This document shows positions 48,913 to 59,054 of a DNA stretch of 64,000 nt, in pieces. Origin of the DNA: Anaerolineaceae bacterium. GTDB taxonomy: Bacteria; Chloroflexota; Anaerolineae; Anaerolineales; Anaerolineaceae. Positions within the stretch are counted from its first letter, which is position 1; every line of letters begins with the position of its first letter. A program made the translations under genes and the position numbers. The notes beneath the pieces were generated by a model. That model did no database searches, was not told the origin of the DNA, and saw nothing but the letters and a program-made list of their open reading frames with translations. The DNA is taken from assembly GCA_016841445.1 (NCBI GenBank), contig JAENZD010000001.1:1736001-1800000 (forward strand). Reading direction: 5' to 3'.

Positions 48913-50142
48913 ATGGACGAACCCATAATTGTCGGCATTGATATCGGAACCAGCAAGATTTGCACGCTGGTTGCAAGAGTTGAGGACGAAAGCAACTTAC
49001 GCATCCTCGGGGTTGGGATTGAACCTTCCCAGGGGTTGCGCAAAGGTGCTGTTGTTGACATCAATGCGGCAGCTTTAGCTGTCTCACGTTCTGTTGAAAA
49101 AGCAGAACGTACATCAGGCTTTGAAATTAATGCCGCTTTGGTAAGTCTTGCCGGTTCACACGTTTCTTCCATCAACAGCCGAGGGGTTGTTGGTATCACA
49201 GGCGGGATTGTCGATCTCGATGACGTAGACCGTGCCCTGGATGCCGCCCAGGCAGTTGCCATTCCGCATAACCGTGAAATCATTCATGTTATCCAACGAG
49301 GTTTCATTGTTGATGGACAGGACGGGATTCGAACACCCATCGGGATGCATGGGTACCGTCTGGAAGTCGAAGCCCATATCATCACAGCATCCTCGTCCAC
49401 CATTGAGAACTTGCGCCAATGCGTTGGTGCTTCCGGGATTGAGGTCTCTCAGTTTGTGTTGAACCCGCTGGCCTCCGGGGAAATCGTCCTTTCGGAAACT
49501 GAACGCCAGATGGGAGTTGCCGTCGTTGACATCGGTGGTGGCACGACTGATATGGCAATATATATCGATGGTGATGTCTGGCATACCATGGTTTTGGCCG
49601 TGGGCGGGAACCATGTAACATCGGATATTGCCCATGGGTTGCGAATGCCGATTTCACAAGCGGAGGAAATTAAGATCAAATTTGGCCACGCTCTGCAATC
49701 GGCTGTCAATCCGGAAGAGCAATTCACTGTTCGAAGTTTCGGTGGTGATGCACCTAGCCGCATCAGCAGGGTTGACCTGGCAAATATCATTGAAGCTCGT
49801 ATGGAAGAGATTTTCTATCTTGTTCTTCAGGAGATCCGTCGTTCGGGTTATGACGGGCTACTGCCGGCTGGTGTGGTGATCACTGGCGGCTCCAGCCTAC
49901 TCCAGGGCACCAAGGAGCTGGCCTCACAGGTGATGGGTTTGCCAGCGCGTATTGCCAAACCCCAAAACCTGATCGGTTTGATCGACCAGCTTGATTCTCC
50001 CTCCTATTCCACCAGTGTTGGATTGCTGGAATGGGCAATGTTGATGAGTGATACCGGTCAATACATCGACCGGCATGGACCAAAGAAAGCTAAGAATTGG
50101 ACGGAACAACTTAAGGATCTACTCAGGCGTTTATTACCCTGA
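48913..50142 (+). CDS. ftsA: Cell division protein FtsA
   Basis: IIVGIDIGTSKICTLVARVE; VVDIGGGTTDMAIYIDG; start refined to ATG 48913. Confidence 0.95.
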   Translation: MDEPIIVGIDIGTSKICTLVARVEDESNLRILGVGIEPSQGLRKGAVVDINAAALAVSRSVEKAERTSGFEINAALVSLAGSHVSSINSRGVVGITGGIVDLDDVDRALDAAQAVAIPHNREIIHVIQRGFIVDGQDGIRTPIGMHGYRLEVEAHIITASSSTIENLRQCVGASGIEVSQFVLNPLASGEIVLSETERQMGVAVVDIGGGTTDMAIYIDGDVWHTMVLAVGGNHVTSDIAHGLRMPISQAEEIKIKFGHALQSAVNPEEQFTVRSFGGDAPSRISRVDLANIIEARMEEIFYLVLQEIRRSGYDGLLPAGVVITGGSSLLQGTKELASQVMGLPARIAKPQNLIGLIDQLDSPSYSTSVGLLEWAMLMSDTGQYIDRHGPKKAKNWTEQLKDLLRRLLP

Positions 50143-50189
50143 GATGTATGCATCAAAAATAATTGTCAAATAAAGTAGAGGAGTTTGAA

Positions 50190-51338
50190 ATGGAAAGAAA
50201 CTTACCACCCGAGTCGTTTGCAAGAATTAAAGTTGTTGGTGTTGGTGGCGGCGGATGTAATGCCGTCAACAGGATGATCGAGGAAGGGCTGACCGGAATC
50301 GAATTCATCGCAGTAAATACCGATGCCCAGGCACTGCAGTTTTCTAAAGCCAAAACCCGAGTCAGGATTGGCGAAAAATCTACACGCGGACTGGGTTCCG
50401 GTGGCGACCCCCGCATCGGACGGGCTGCAGCAGAGGAATCCGCCGAAGAACTATACGAAGTGCTGAAAGGCAGCGATATGGTCTTCGTGACAGCCGGCTT
50501 AGGCGGTGGCACTGGAACAGGCGGCGCACCCATTGTAGCTCAAATTGCAAAAGAAATTGGAGCCCTGACGATTGGCGTCGTGACCCGACCCTTCACATTC
50601 GAAGGAACCCACCGGGCAAAATCAGCGGAAGAAGGCACAACCGCCCTCAAACAGCATGCGGATACGCTCATCATTATTCCGAACGACCGTTTGCTGCAGA
50701 TCGTTGATAAACGGTCCGGATTGATGGATGCCTTCAAAGTTGCCGATGATGTTCTCAGGCAAGGCATCCAGGGCATCTCAGAGCTGATCACCGTCCCTGG
50801 TTTGATCAACCTGGACTTTGCTGATGTAAAGACTATCATGTCTGAAGGCGGCGCAGCGTTGATGGCCGTCGGCCAGGCTTCTGGCGAGGACCGTGCAAGC
50901 AAGGCTGCCGAGATGGCAATTTCAAATCAACTCCTGGATGTCACGATTGATGGTGCACGAGGTATTTTATTCAATGTGACCGGTGGTACAGACCTGAAAT
51001 TGTTCGAGGTCAACCAGGCAGCAGCCATCATCAAAGAAACAGCACACCCAGACGTAAACCTGATCTTTGGTGCTGTGATTGACGAGAACATGGGTGAGAA
51101 CCTGAGAATCACTGTCATCGCAACAGGCTTTGAAGGGAACAGCATCAGCACCACAATGAAGAGAGCTGAGATCTCTCGGAGCTCACAACCCACACAGGGA
51201 AAGCTCCCCAGCCTCGACCTGGAGGATGAAAAAGCATCAAATCACGCCAAGAATGCGGACAACTATGAATTCCCCACACGGATCAATACTGATGATCTGG
51301 ATGTGCCCGCCTTCTTGCGAAAACGAAACCAAAATTAA
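50190..51338 (+). CDS. ftsZ: Cell division protein FtsZ
   Basis: [34 protein letters not shown]-terminal [17 protein letters not shown] before ATG 50190. Confidence 0.98.
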   Translation: MERNLPPESFARIKVVGVGGGGCNAVNRMIEEGLTGIEFIAVNTDAQALQFSKAKTRVRIGEKSTRGLGSGGDPRIGRAAAEESAEELYEVLKGSDMVFVTAGLGGGTGTGGAPIVAQIAKEIGALTIGVVTRPFTFEGTHRAKSAEEGTTALKQHADTLIIIPNDRLLQIVDKRSGLMDAFKVADDVLRQGIQGISELITVPGLINLDFADVKTIMSEGGAALMAVGQASGEDRASKAAEMAISNQLLDVTIDGARGILFNVTGGTDLKLFEVNQAAAIIKETAHPDVNLIFGAVIDENMGENLRITVIATGFEGNSISTTMKRAEISRSSQPTQGKLPSLDLEDEKASNHAKNADNYEFPTRINTDDLDVPAFLRKRNQN

Positions 51339-51389
51339 ATACTGGCATATGAGAATTAACCCTCATCATGCTCCTCCTACTTTGATGCT

Positions 51390-51499
51390 CAACTTTAACG
51401 GTTGAAAAAGTGCCGCAGGTTACTGGTATGCCTGCGACACGCTCATGGAGACCCAAATCAGAGGTAACCTGACTCCTTACCTGTTGGGATGGGTAAATC
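51390..51499 (+). ncRNA. Putative structured RNA / 3'-UTR element of unknown class downstream of ftsZ
   Basis: Hairpin CGCAGG..CCTGCG (51414-51436); nested stem CCCAA-AGGTAA..TTACCT-TTGGG; alternative 8-bp pairing CAGGTTAC/GTAACCTG; terminator follows. Confidence 0.4.
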
Positions 51500-51502
51500 C
51501 GG

Positions 51503-51535
51503 AAAAACGCAGTGGATTATTCCCTGCGTTTTTCT
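51503..51535. terminator. Bidirectional-type terminator downstream of ftsZ
   Basis: AAAAACGCAG-TGGATTATTCC-CTGCGTTTTT followed by CTGTTT. Confidence 0.8.
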
Positions 51536-51707
51536 GTTTAACGCCCCTTCCGAAGTGATTCCGATTGAAAGCCACCCAGGGATGTCTGAAATGCCCGAAG
51601 TCTATCTCCAGGACTTTCAAAATATTGTAATTTTTATTGGTCAGTACATTTATTCTTAAAATATCACCGCCAATGGAATATTTTAAGGAAAAACAAGTTG
51701 TTTCCTG

Positions 51708-51736
51708 TTGATACAACACATGACCTATGCTACAAT
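51708..51736 (+). promoter_or_regulatory. Sigma70-type promoter of nrdR-nrdJ
   Basis: TTGATA-N17-TACAAT. Confidence 0.7.
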
Positions 51737-51774
51737 AAAATACATCCTTAATTGTAGGGGGCTTATTGCTTCCG

Positions 51775-51792
51775 ACCCCTATATATGGGGGT
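51775..51792 (+). promoter_or_regulatory. NrdR-box-like operator
   Basis: ACCCCTATATATGGGGGT near-palindrome; core CTATATATGG is close to the NrdR core CwATATATwG. Confidence 0.6.
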
Positions 51793-51833
51793 TCGTTTTA
51801 CGTCAATTTTACATTTTCCAGAAGGGATTCTTC

Positions 51834-52289
51834 ATGCTTTGTCCATTTTGTCAGCACGAAAAATCAAAAGTCGTTGACACCACCAAAGATGCCCCTGGAG
51901 GTATCCGCAGACGACGGGAATGTCTGAAGTGCGGCGAAAGGTTCAGCACATTAGAACGTGCAATTTTAGCTACACCGTTGATTATTAAACAGGATGGAAC
52001 AAGGGAAGAATTCAATCGGGAGAAATTAACCCAGGGGATCCGCATTGCATGTACCAAGCGCCCTGTTTCTGCTGCAGATATTGAAAGGCTGGTTGGTGAG
52101 ATCGAAGCTGTCCTCCAGCGTATGGGGAAAGCTGAAGTTTCATCCAGGATCATGGGCGATATGGCGATGGAAGGTTTGCGAGAGTTAGATTACGTTGCCT
52201 ATATCCGGTATGCCAGTGTTTACCTGGGGATGGATGATCTGCATGCCGTTCGAACAGAAATTGACCATTTATTATCTGAAGAATCTTAG
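51834..52289 (+). CDS. nrdR: Transcriptional repressor NrdR
   Basis: MLCPFCQHEKSKVVDTTKDAPGGIRRRRECLKCGERFSTLE zinc ribbon and ATP-cone; start refined to 51834. Confidence 0.97.
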   Translation: MLCPFCQHEKSKVVDTTKDAPGGIRRRRECLKCGERFSTLERAILATPLIIKQDGTREEFNREKLTQGIRIACTKRPVSAADIERLVGEIEAVLQRMGKAEVSSRIMGDMAMEGLRELDYVAYIRYASVYLGMDDLHAVRTEIDHLLSEES

Positions 52290-52308
52290 AAGTAGTTGAG
52301 GAGTTAAT

Positions 52309-54912
52309 ATGAGCACAAGCCCTGAACATAAAGATGTGGAAATACTCCCTTTACCCCCCATCCCTGAAGGCCTTTCTAAAATTGATCTAAGTGAAAATTC
52401 GCGAAAGGTTCTTGAGCGCCGCTACATTCGCAATGGAAAAGACGGCCAGTATCTGGAAACAGTAGAGGAAATGTTCTGGCGTGTGGCTTACAACATCGCA
52501 AAGCAAGAGGAGCAGTGGGAAGGCGATATTGAAGCAAGATCTCGTGAATTCTATGAGATGCTCAGCGCCAAGCGCTTCTTCCCGAACTCTCCAACGTTCA
52601 CAGGCGCAGGGACTCCCCTGGGACAACTGGCAGCATGTTTCGTTTTACCGATATCGGATGACATGGGCCGAAAAACCGACGGCATTTTCAGTACCCTTCG
52701 AAATGCCGCATTGATCCAGCAGACTGGTGGTGGGAACGGCTTTAGCTTCTCAAGACTGCGTCCTTGCGGTGCAAGGGTAAAAACCTCTGCTGGACAAGCT
52801 ACAGGCCCCATTGGCTTCCTAAGGGTCTACGACCAGGCATTTGGCGAAATTGCCCAGGGTGGAACGCGCAGGGGTGCAAATATGGGCGTTTTACGAGTGG
52901 ATCACCCGGACATTGAAGCATTTGTCACCTGTAAGACGGATGAAAACGCAATAACAAACTTCAACATTTCTGTTGGCATCACAGATGATTTTATGAATGC
53001 TGTCCAGGCTGACGAAAATTGGGATCTGCGCTATCCGGATGTCAATGCCCCTGAATTCTGCGGCTTTGACGGCGATTTGGATGATGCTATTCAAGCTGGT
53101 CTGCCCATCAAGACCTATAAAACCATCCGGGCAAGAGATCTATTCGATACGATCGTCACCCAGGCTCACCACAACGGTGAACCCGGCATGCTCTTTCTGG
53201 ATACTGCCAATCGAGACAACCCTGTTCCGCATCTCTATCGTTTAGAATCAACCAACCCCTGTGGTGAACAATGGTTAGGTCCATATGAAAACTGCTGCCT
53301 TGGCTCCATCAACTTATCACAGCACTTCGGTCCGAACCATACCGTTGATTGGGAATCATTGAGGGAAACAGTAGAAACCGCAACGATATTCTTGGATAAT
53401 GTCGTCGATGCTAATGCATACGTCCCGGCTGTTCCCCAATTGGAAGAAGCGGCTAAAAATGCTCGCAGGATCGGCTTGGGGATCATGGGACTGGCTGACC
53501 TGCTTTACCACTTACAAATCCGGTACGGCAGCGTTGAGGGTCAGGAATTTGCATCCCAGATGATTGAATTTATACGCTATCATACCATGCTGACCAGTAT
53601 TAAATTGTCTGAACAAAGAGGCAGCTTCCCAGCCATTAAAGGCAGTCTGTACGACCCCGATAACTTGCGCTGGAAAGCCCCTGAACCTCTCAGACCATAT
53701 TCACAGGATTACCAGCGGCCTGAAATCGATTGGAGAATCATTGAGAAAGGTATCAAAACCTCAGGCATCCGAAACGCTGCACAAACTACCATTGCCCCTA
53801 CTGGTACCATAGCCACGGTTGCGGGTTGTGAAGGGTATGGCTGTGAGCCGGTATTTGCCCTGGCATATGTCCGGCATGTCAATGACAACGGTAAGGACCT
53901 GCAGTTAAATTACACCAGCCCGCTTTTCCAGTCAATGTTGGAAAGTTCAGATATCCGTCCTGAAGAACAGGAGAAAATCGTCCAGAAAATTATTGAAACC
54001 GGCACATGCCAGGGTATTGATGAGCTGCCCAAATCTATCCGGGACACCTTTGTTGTATCCGCTGATATCACAGCGGAAGAACATGTCCGGATGCAAGCAG
54101 CTATGCAAACTTTCGTGGATAACAGCTTGAGCAAAACCATAAACTTCCCGGCTGCAGCTACCCCAGAAGACATTGCCGCCGCATATATATTAGCATGGGA
54201 ACTGGGCTGTAAAGGGATCACCGTTTATGTCACTGGCTCAAGGGAACAGGTTGTTCTTGAGACTCAGAAAACCGCTAAAGGAAAATCAGGCGTCACCGGT
54301 GAGGTGGAGGAAGCCTCACTCCAGCCGACGTTATCAACACCAGGACAGCAGCTTCCCTTCTGGCATGAAACCAAGAAGCCGCGTCCCCGCATCCTCAAGG
54401 GATACACCTATTCAATTGAAACCCCTCTTGGAAAAACCTTTGTGACCGTCAATGAGAATGGCAACAACCAGCCCTTTGAGATTTTCATTAATACCGCGAA
54501 AGCAGGTTCCGAGACAGCGGCTCATTCCGAAGCAATTGGACGGCTAATTTCATATTTGCTTCGAATTTCATCTCCCATTGAACCCAGGAAGCGATTAAGA
54601 ACGATCATGGACCAGCTGGGCGGTATTGGTGGTGAGCGCTCATTTGGCTTTGGTCCAAACCGGATCAGGTCGCTGCCAGACGGGATCGCAAAAGCATTGG
54701 ACGAATATTTATTCATTCGGGGCGGTGAGTCTGACCCAGAAAATAAAAAAGTGGATGAGTTCGTTCCTGCTCTTCCGCTCTCAGGGATTCAGGCCTCGCA
54801 GCAATTTGATCAACCAGCTTTTGGGCAGCTATGCCCGGAATGCGGCCAGGCATCACTTGTCAATGAAGAAGGCTGTCGAAAATGCTATAGCTGTGGTTAC
54901 AGCGAGTGCTGA
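52309..54912 (+). CDS. nrdJ: Class II (adenosylcobalamin-dependent) ribonucleoside-diphosphate reductase
   Basis: [55 protein letters not shown]-terminal [26 protein letters not shown]. Confidence 0.94.
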   Translation: MSTSPEHKDVEILPLPPIPEGLSKIDLSENSRKVLERRYIRNGKDGQYLETVEEMFWRVAYNIAKQEEQWEGDIEARSREFYEMLSAKRFFPNSPTFTGAGTPLGQLAACFVLPISDDMGRKTDGIFSTLRNAALIQQTGGGNGFSFSRLRPCGARVKTSAGQATGPIGFLRVYDQAFGEIAQGGTRRGANMGVLRVDHPDIEAFVTCKTDENAITNFNISVGITDDFMNAVQADENWDLRYPDVNAPEFCGFDGDLDDAIQAGLPIKTYKTIRARDLFDTIVTQAHHNGEPGMLFLDTANRDNPVPHLYRLESTNPCGEQWLGPYENCCLGSINLSQHFGPNHTVDWESLRETVETATIFLDNVVDANAYVPAVPQLEEAAKNARRIGLGIMGLADLLYHLQIRYGSVEGQEFASQMIEFIRYHTMLTSIKLSEQRGSFPAIKGSLYDPDNLRWKAPEPLRPYSQDYQRPEIDWRIIEKGIKTSGIRNAAQTTIAPTGTIATVAGCEGYGCEPVFALAYVRHVNDNGKDLQLNYTSPLFQSMLESSDIRPEEQEKIVQKIIETGTCQGIDELPKSIRDTFVVSADITAEEHVRMQAAMQTFVDNSLSKTINFPAAATPEDIAAAYILAWELGCKGITVYVTGSREQVVLETQKTAKGKSGVTGEVEEASLQPTLSTPGQQLPFWHETKKPRPRILKGYTYSIETPLGKTFVTVNENGNNQPFEIFINTAKAGSETAAHSEAIGRLISYLLRISSPIEPRKRLRTIMDQLGGIGGERSFGFGPNRIRSLPDGIAKALDEYLFIRGGESDPENKKVDEFVPALPLSGIQASQQFDQPAFGQLCPECGQASLVNEEGCRKCYSCGYSEC

Positions 54913-55049
54913 TGATCCTCTCCTAAGCACGAATCAAACCATTTGACTGGAAGAGAATACCTGCTAGCGAATATGCCGAGACAAATTATGCACCCCCATA
55001 TATCTTATGTATAATTATTACTGGTAGGCTAATAGTCATGGAGGTATGA

Positions 55050-55871
55050 ATGCAAAAGGATTGGAAACAGGACAAAATCACGGTCGATGATGGTATTGAA
55101 CTTTTCTATACTCGCACTGGCGGAGATAAACCCAAGCTTGTCCTTGCGCACGGTCTCACAGACAGCGGCATTTGCTGGCATCAATTCGCCAGCGATCTGG
55201 AAGCGGATTATGACCTGATCATGTATGATGCTTATGGTCATGGTAAATCTTCCCGTGTTGATCCTGAAAAGCGATTTGACATGGTTGAGGATTTACATGA
55301 TCTGATTGAAGCCCTCGAATTGGACAAACCGGGAATCATCGGCCATTCAATGGGCGGTATGACCGCTGCAGGATATGCTACCAAATACCCCGATAAGCTT
55401 TCTGCTTTAGTTCTTGAAGACCCACCAATCTCTGACCTGCCCTTTGATGAAGTATCTGTAAAATCGACCATGGAACAATGGAAGCATTTCAACCTTTCTA
55501 TCAAAGAAAAACCGATCAAAGAAATCATCAACCATCAGAAGAAAAGTGCTCCGAATTGGGAGGAAGCGATTCTGCAAGAGTGGGCGATAGCAAAACATAA
55601 CCTCGACCCCGTACTTTATGACCACTTTCCAATCCGGGAAGTGGACTGGCGAGAGTTGGTAAAAGCCATCGAAGTACCCACATTGATCGTAACCGGTGAT
55701 AATGAATTAGGTGCGATCGTAACCCCCAAAATAGGCATTGAAGCTGTCGAATTGATGGAAAAAGGCGAATTTGGCCATATCAGCGCCGCCGGGCATTGTG
55801 TCCGCTATGAACAATATCAACCCTATCTGACAATGGTCAAACTCTTTCTGAAAAGAAACCTTCCTGTTTAG
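55050..55871 (+). CDS. Alpha/beta hydrolase
   Basis: LVLAHGLTDSGICWHQFASDLEADYDLIMYDAYGHGKS; IGHSMGGMTAAGYA. Confidence 0.9.
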   Translation: MQKDWKQDKITVDDGIELFYTRTGGDKPKLVLAHGLTDSGICWHQFASDLEADYDLIMYDAYGHGKSSRVDPEKRFDMVEDLHDLIEALELDKPGIIGHSMGGMTAAGYATKYPDKLSALVLEDPPISDLPFDEVSVKSTMEQWKHFNLSIKEKPIKEIINHQKKSAPNWEEAILQEWAIAKHNLDPVLYDHFPIREVDWRELVKAIEVPTLIVTGDNELGAIVTPKIGIEAVELMEKGEFGHISAAGHCVRYEQYQPYLTMVKLFLKRNLPV

Positions 55872-55921
55872 AAAATGCACCACATTATTTATCATTAATG
55901 TTCAGATAAAGGCAATTTGAA

Positions 55922-56557
55922 ATGACAAAACGTCTTATTTTAATGGCAGGCAATATCGGTTCAGGCAAAACATCGCTGACAGAACGTATCGGAGAGAAAC
56001 TAGGCTGGCATACCGCCTTTGAATCGGTTGTCGATAACCCCTATCTCCCTGATTTCTACGCCAATATGAAGGAATGGTCATTTCATCTTCAAATTTATTT
56101 TTTGGGGCATCGTGCAGAACAGCACATACACCTTGCAGAAATGCCGGATTCTGCCATTATTGACCGGAGTATCTATGAAGATGCTTATATCTTCGCCAGG
56201 GCGCTGAACCATCTGGGTAATCTTCGAGACCGGGATTACAATGCTTATTTGCGCCTTTATCATTTGGTCATCAAAGGACTCCCCAAACCAGATCTTCTGA
56301 TCCATCTGGATGCACCCGTGCCGGTTTTAATGGAGCGCATTCGATTGCGCGCCAGGAATATTGAAACCAGCATTGATGAGTCTTACCTTGGCCTGTTAGA
56401 ACGCTTTTATCATGAATGGATCCAGGGATTTGATCTCTGTCCTGTTCTGACCATCCGCAGCGATGACCTTGACTTCGTTCATAAATCGCACCATCTCGAT
56501 ATCGTCGTATCAAGGATAAAAGAAAAACTCAGCGGTCGAGAAGAAATGGTGTTTTAA
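55922..56557 (+). CDS. Deoxynucleoside kinase family protein
   Basis: LILMAGNIGSGKTSLTERIGEKLGW P-loop; IIDRSIYEDAYIFA DRS motif; RIRLRARNIE lid. Confidence 0.92.
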   Translation: MTKRLILMAGNIGSGKTSLTERIGEKLGWHTAFESVVDNPYLPDFYANMKEWSFHLQIYFLGHRAEQHIHLAEMPDSAIIDRSIYEDAYIFARALNHLGNLRDRDYNAYLRLYHLVIKGLPKPDLLIHLDAPVPVLMERIRLRARNIETSIDESYLGLLERFYHEWIQGFDLCPVLTIRSDDLDFVHKSHHLDIVVSRIKEKLSGREEMVF

Positions 56558-56626
56558 TGATCTGATTGAGACTTTCGATAGTAGCAGGGGGAAAGACGTC
56601 AAAGCCACAATGCCATATAATTTTTT

Positions 56627-56652
56627 GATGATAATTTTTACTATCATCTTTT
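56627..56652 (+). terminator. Putative terminator after deoxynucleoside kinase
   Basis: GATGATA-N8-TATCATC-TTTT. Confidence 0.5.
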
Positions 56653-56698
56653 CATACCACCGCTCTTAGAAACCTGGTTTTCTGAAAATATTAATTTC

Positions 56699-56726
56699 TG
56701 CAACTTAACTAATATTTTCACGTATA
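56699..56726 (+). promoter_or_regulatory. ECF-type (SigW-like) promoter upstream of ECF sigma gene
   Basis: TGCAAC(56699-56704)-N16-CGTATA(56721-56726). Confidence 0.65.
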
Positions 56727-56755
56727 GATTTATAGAAGAGCATTAAGGAGATAAC

Positions 56756-57352
56756 GTGACTGGCGCTGAAGCCCAATGGATCGAACAGGCTTTACAAGGT
56801 GATGACAATGCATTTGGATTTCTGGTTGAGTCATACCAGAAACCTGTCTATAGTCTATGCAATCGGATGCTTGGGAACGCTAACGACGCAGAAGATGCTG
56901 CCCAGGAGAGTTTTATCCGGGCTTATCAGCACCTTAAAAAATATAACCAGGATCGTTCTTTCACAACCTGGCTGCTTTCAATCGCTTCACATTACTGCAT
57001 CGACCAAATTAGAAAGCGACGTTTGCCAGTGGTTCCAATGGATGAATTACCGGTGGAGATCATCTCAGATAATCGGTCTCCACAACCTGAAAATCACCTC
57101 CGGCAGCGTGAGAAAGATGCCCTAATTCAAAAAATGTTGAATGGTCTCAAACCAACAGACCGGGCAGCCATCGTTCTCAGGTACTGGTATGAATTTTCAG
57201 AAGTTGAAATATCTGAAACCTTAAAGATCTCGGTTAGCGCTGTAAAAAGTCGCTTATTTCGAGCCCGAAGGTCACTTGCGGATGCCTGGATTACCAATAG
57301 TTCCAAATCCGCAATTAAAGAAAGGAAACCTAATGAGTCACCAGCCTTTTGA
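56756..57352 (+). CDS. ECF RNA polymerase sigma factor (GTG start)
   Basis: LGNANDAEDAAQESFIRAYQHL (sigma2); KISVSAVKSRLFRARRSLAD (sigma4); AAGGAG RBS. Confidence 0.93.
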   Translation: MTGAEAQWIEQALQGDDNAFGFLVESYQKPVYSLCNRMLGNANDAEDAAQESFIRAYQHLKKYNQDRSFTTWLLSIASHYCIDQIRKRRLPVVPMDELPVEIISDNRSPQPENHLRQREKDALIQKMLNGLKPTDRAAIVLRYWYEFSEVEISETLKISVSAVKSRLFRARRSLADAWITNSSKSAIKERKPNESPAF

Positions 57353-57863
57353 AATATGGATTTTTTCGGATGATTCACTGGATGAAGCACAGCAGCACAT
57401 ATTAGAAGAACATCTGGAAAGTTGTCAAACCTGCACTACCCTTTCAAACGCCGTGACGATGGCTACCAGCGTCCTATCAACCAGTGAGTCTCCTTCACCT
57501 CAACCTGGTTTCACGCAGCGCTGGCACAACAAGCTGGCACTGCACCGGCAGTATCAAAAATCACGCAGGACCTGGCTCCTGACACTGGCAGGTTTCATCC
57601 TGGCAAATATCATCTTGTTGAGCGTTGTCTTTTTTGACCTGACCACTATCAACTGGCCTTATGAGCTTGGACAAATCGTTGTGAAAATAAGTTTGATCGC
57701 GACCCATTCCAGGCAATATTGGCGGGCGATATCTAACCTCGCTAATGCCTTTCCTGTCATCATCCCCACGTTTTTCGTTTTGGTTGCTGCGCTGATTGCA
57801 GCCGGCATCTTCCTGACAATTACCTGGATAAGATCGATAAAAAAATTAATAAAAACATATTAA
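57333..57863 (+). CDS. Zinc-binding anti-sigma factor (ZAS), membrane-anchored
   Basis: HLESCQTC (HxxxCxxC) near N-terminus; TM segments; overlaps sigma gene; start refined to ATG 57333. Confidence 0.8.
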   Translation: MSHQPFEIWIFSDDSLDEAQQHILEEHLESCQTCTTLSNAVTMATSVLSTSESPSPQPGFTQRWHNKLALHRQYQKSRRTWLLTLAGFILANIILLSVVFFDLTTINWPYELGQIVVKISLIATHSRQYWRAISNLANAFPVIIPTFFVLVAALIAAGIFLTITWIRSIKKLIKTY

Positions 57864-57875
57864 AGGAGTAAAGAA

Positions 57876-58940
57876 ATGAAAAAAATAGTTAAATTCTTGA
57901 TTGTCGTAAATGTTTTGCTGATGTTCGTGTTCGCCTTTCCATCAAGCGTGTCCGCTGAAGCACTGACAGATGGTCAAACCATCTTTGGTGATGACTACAC
58001 TCTTGAAAGCGGCCGCATCCTCAATGGTGACCTAACCGTCATCGGCGGTGTGGTTGTTATCAAAAATGAGGCCACGGTCAAAGGAGATGTCTTCGTTGTT
58101 GGCGGTGTTGTAAAAGTTAACGGCACGATTGAAGGCAGTCTTTCAGCGATAGGCAGCACCGTCACGTTGGATGAGAACGCCCTGATTGAGGGTGACCTGA
58201 ATGTGCCCGGCAGCCACGTAACACGTTCATCGGGTGCTGAGGTCGAAGGTGATCAAATTACCAACTGGGTCAGTCCTCTGGAGGATTTTGATTTCCCCAT
58301 GGTAACCACACCCACGATTGTCCGGCGGGACCGGTTTGTCATGCCAGTCATCAACAGTATTGGCCGCTTCTTAGGAATGACATTGCTTGTATCTGCCCTT
58401 GGTGCGTTACTTCTCCTGATCATGCCAAAATCAGCTGAACGAATGGCGCAAGCTTTGACCGCCAAACCATGGGAGCTTTTAGGTTACGGCGCATTGACGG
58501 GTCTGGCTTTCGTTGTAGCAGTTTTGATCCTGACGATAACCATATGCTTGATACCTGTGGCTGCTCTGCTCGGGCTTGCCTTTGGTTTAGCGATGCTTCT
58601 TGGTTGGGTGACCCTGGGTTATGAGTTCGGGAAACTGATCGTTGAGGGAATCTTCAAATCCCATTGGACAGCTATTCCAACCGCTGTGATAGGTAACTTA
58701 TCCCTTTATGTCCTCTCACGCACAATCAGGCTCATCCCATGCATCGGTGGTTTCCTGGTCATGGTCATATCACTCTTTGGATTGGGGATGGTCGTGGTCA
58801 CCCTGTTCGGGAAGAAATCCTACCCTCGAAAAAATGGGGAAAATATCATTGAACCTATCGTATTAAATGCTGAAAATGTGTATAGTGAGGATGGTCAGGA
58901 AGATCAAGAAAATCTGCCTGATGAAGAAAAAGAATCCTAA
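57876..58940 (+). CDS. Polymer-forming/bactofilin-like domain with polytopic C-terminus
   Basis: Signal peptide; ILNGDLTVIGGVVVIKNEATVKGDVFVVGGVVKVNGTIEGSLSAIGSTVTLDENALIEGDL repeats; several TM helices. Confidence 0.75.
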   Translation: MKKIVKFLIVVNVLLMFVFAFPSSVSAEALTDGQTIFGDDYTLESGRILNGDLTVIGGVVVIKNEATVKGDVFVVGGVVKVNGTIEGSLSAIGSTVTLDENALIEGDLNVPGSHVTRSSGAEVEGDQITNWVSPLEDFDFPMVTTPTIVRRDRFVMPVINSIGRFLGMTLLVSALGALLLLIMPKSAERMAQALTAKPWELLGYGALTGLAFVVAVLILTITICLIPVAALLGLAFGLAMLLGWVTLGYEFGKLIVEGIFKSHWTAIPTAVIGNLSLYVLSRTIRLIPCIGGFLVMVISLFGLGMVVVTLFGKKSYPRKNGENIIEPIVLNAENVYSEDGQEDQENLPDEEKES

Positions 58941-58960
58941 CTGGTCATCCGATCTACAAA

Positions 58961-58992
58961 GCAGCCATCCTTCCGATAAGAAGGATGGCTGC
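58961..58992. repeat. Strong inverted repeat between bactofilin-like and lipoprotein genes
   Basis: GCAGCCATCCTTC-CGATAA-GAAGGATGGCTGC, 13-bp perfect stem, no T-tract. Confidence 0.8.
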
Positions 58993-59054
58993 ACAATCAA
59001 AGGTTACCTGGCATCATTCCTGCAGTAATGTTGATGTATAACTAGGAGATAATT

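Noticed and set aside
51390-51535. Cobalamin or TPP riboswitch controlling B12-dependent nrdJ
   Set aside because: Conserved B12-box or TPP motifs are not recognisable, and a terminator separates this region from the nrdR promoter.
51708-51833. N-terminal extension of NrdR in the ORF track
   Set aside because: Covers promoter and operator; canonical NrdR begins MLCPFC at 51834.
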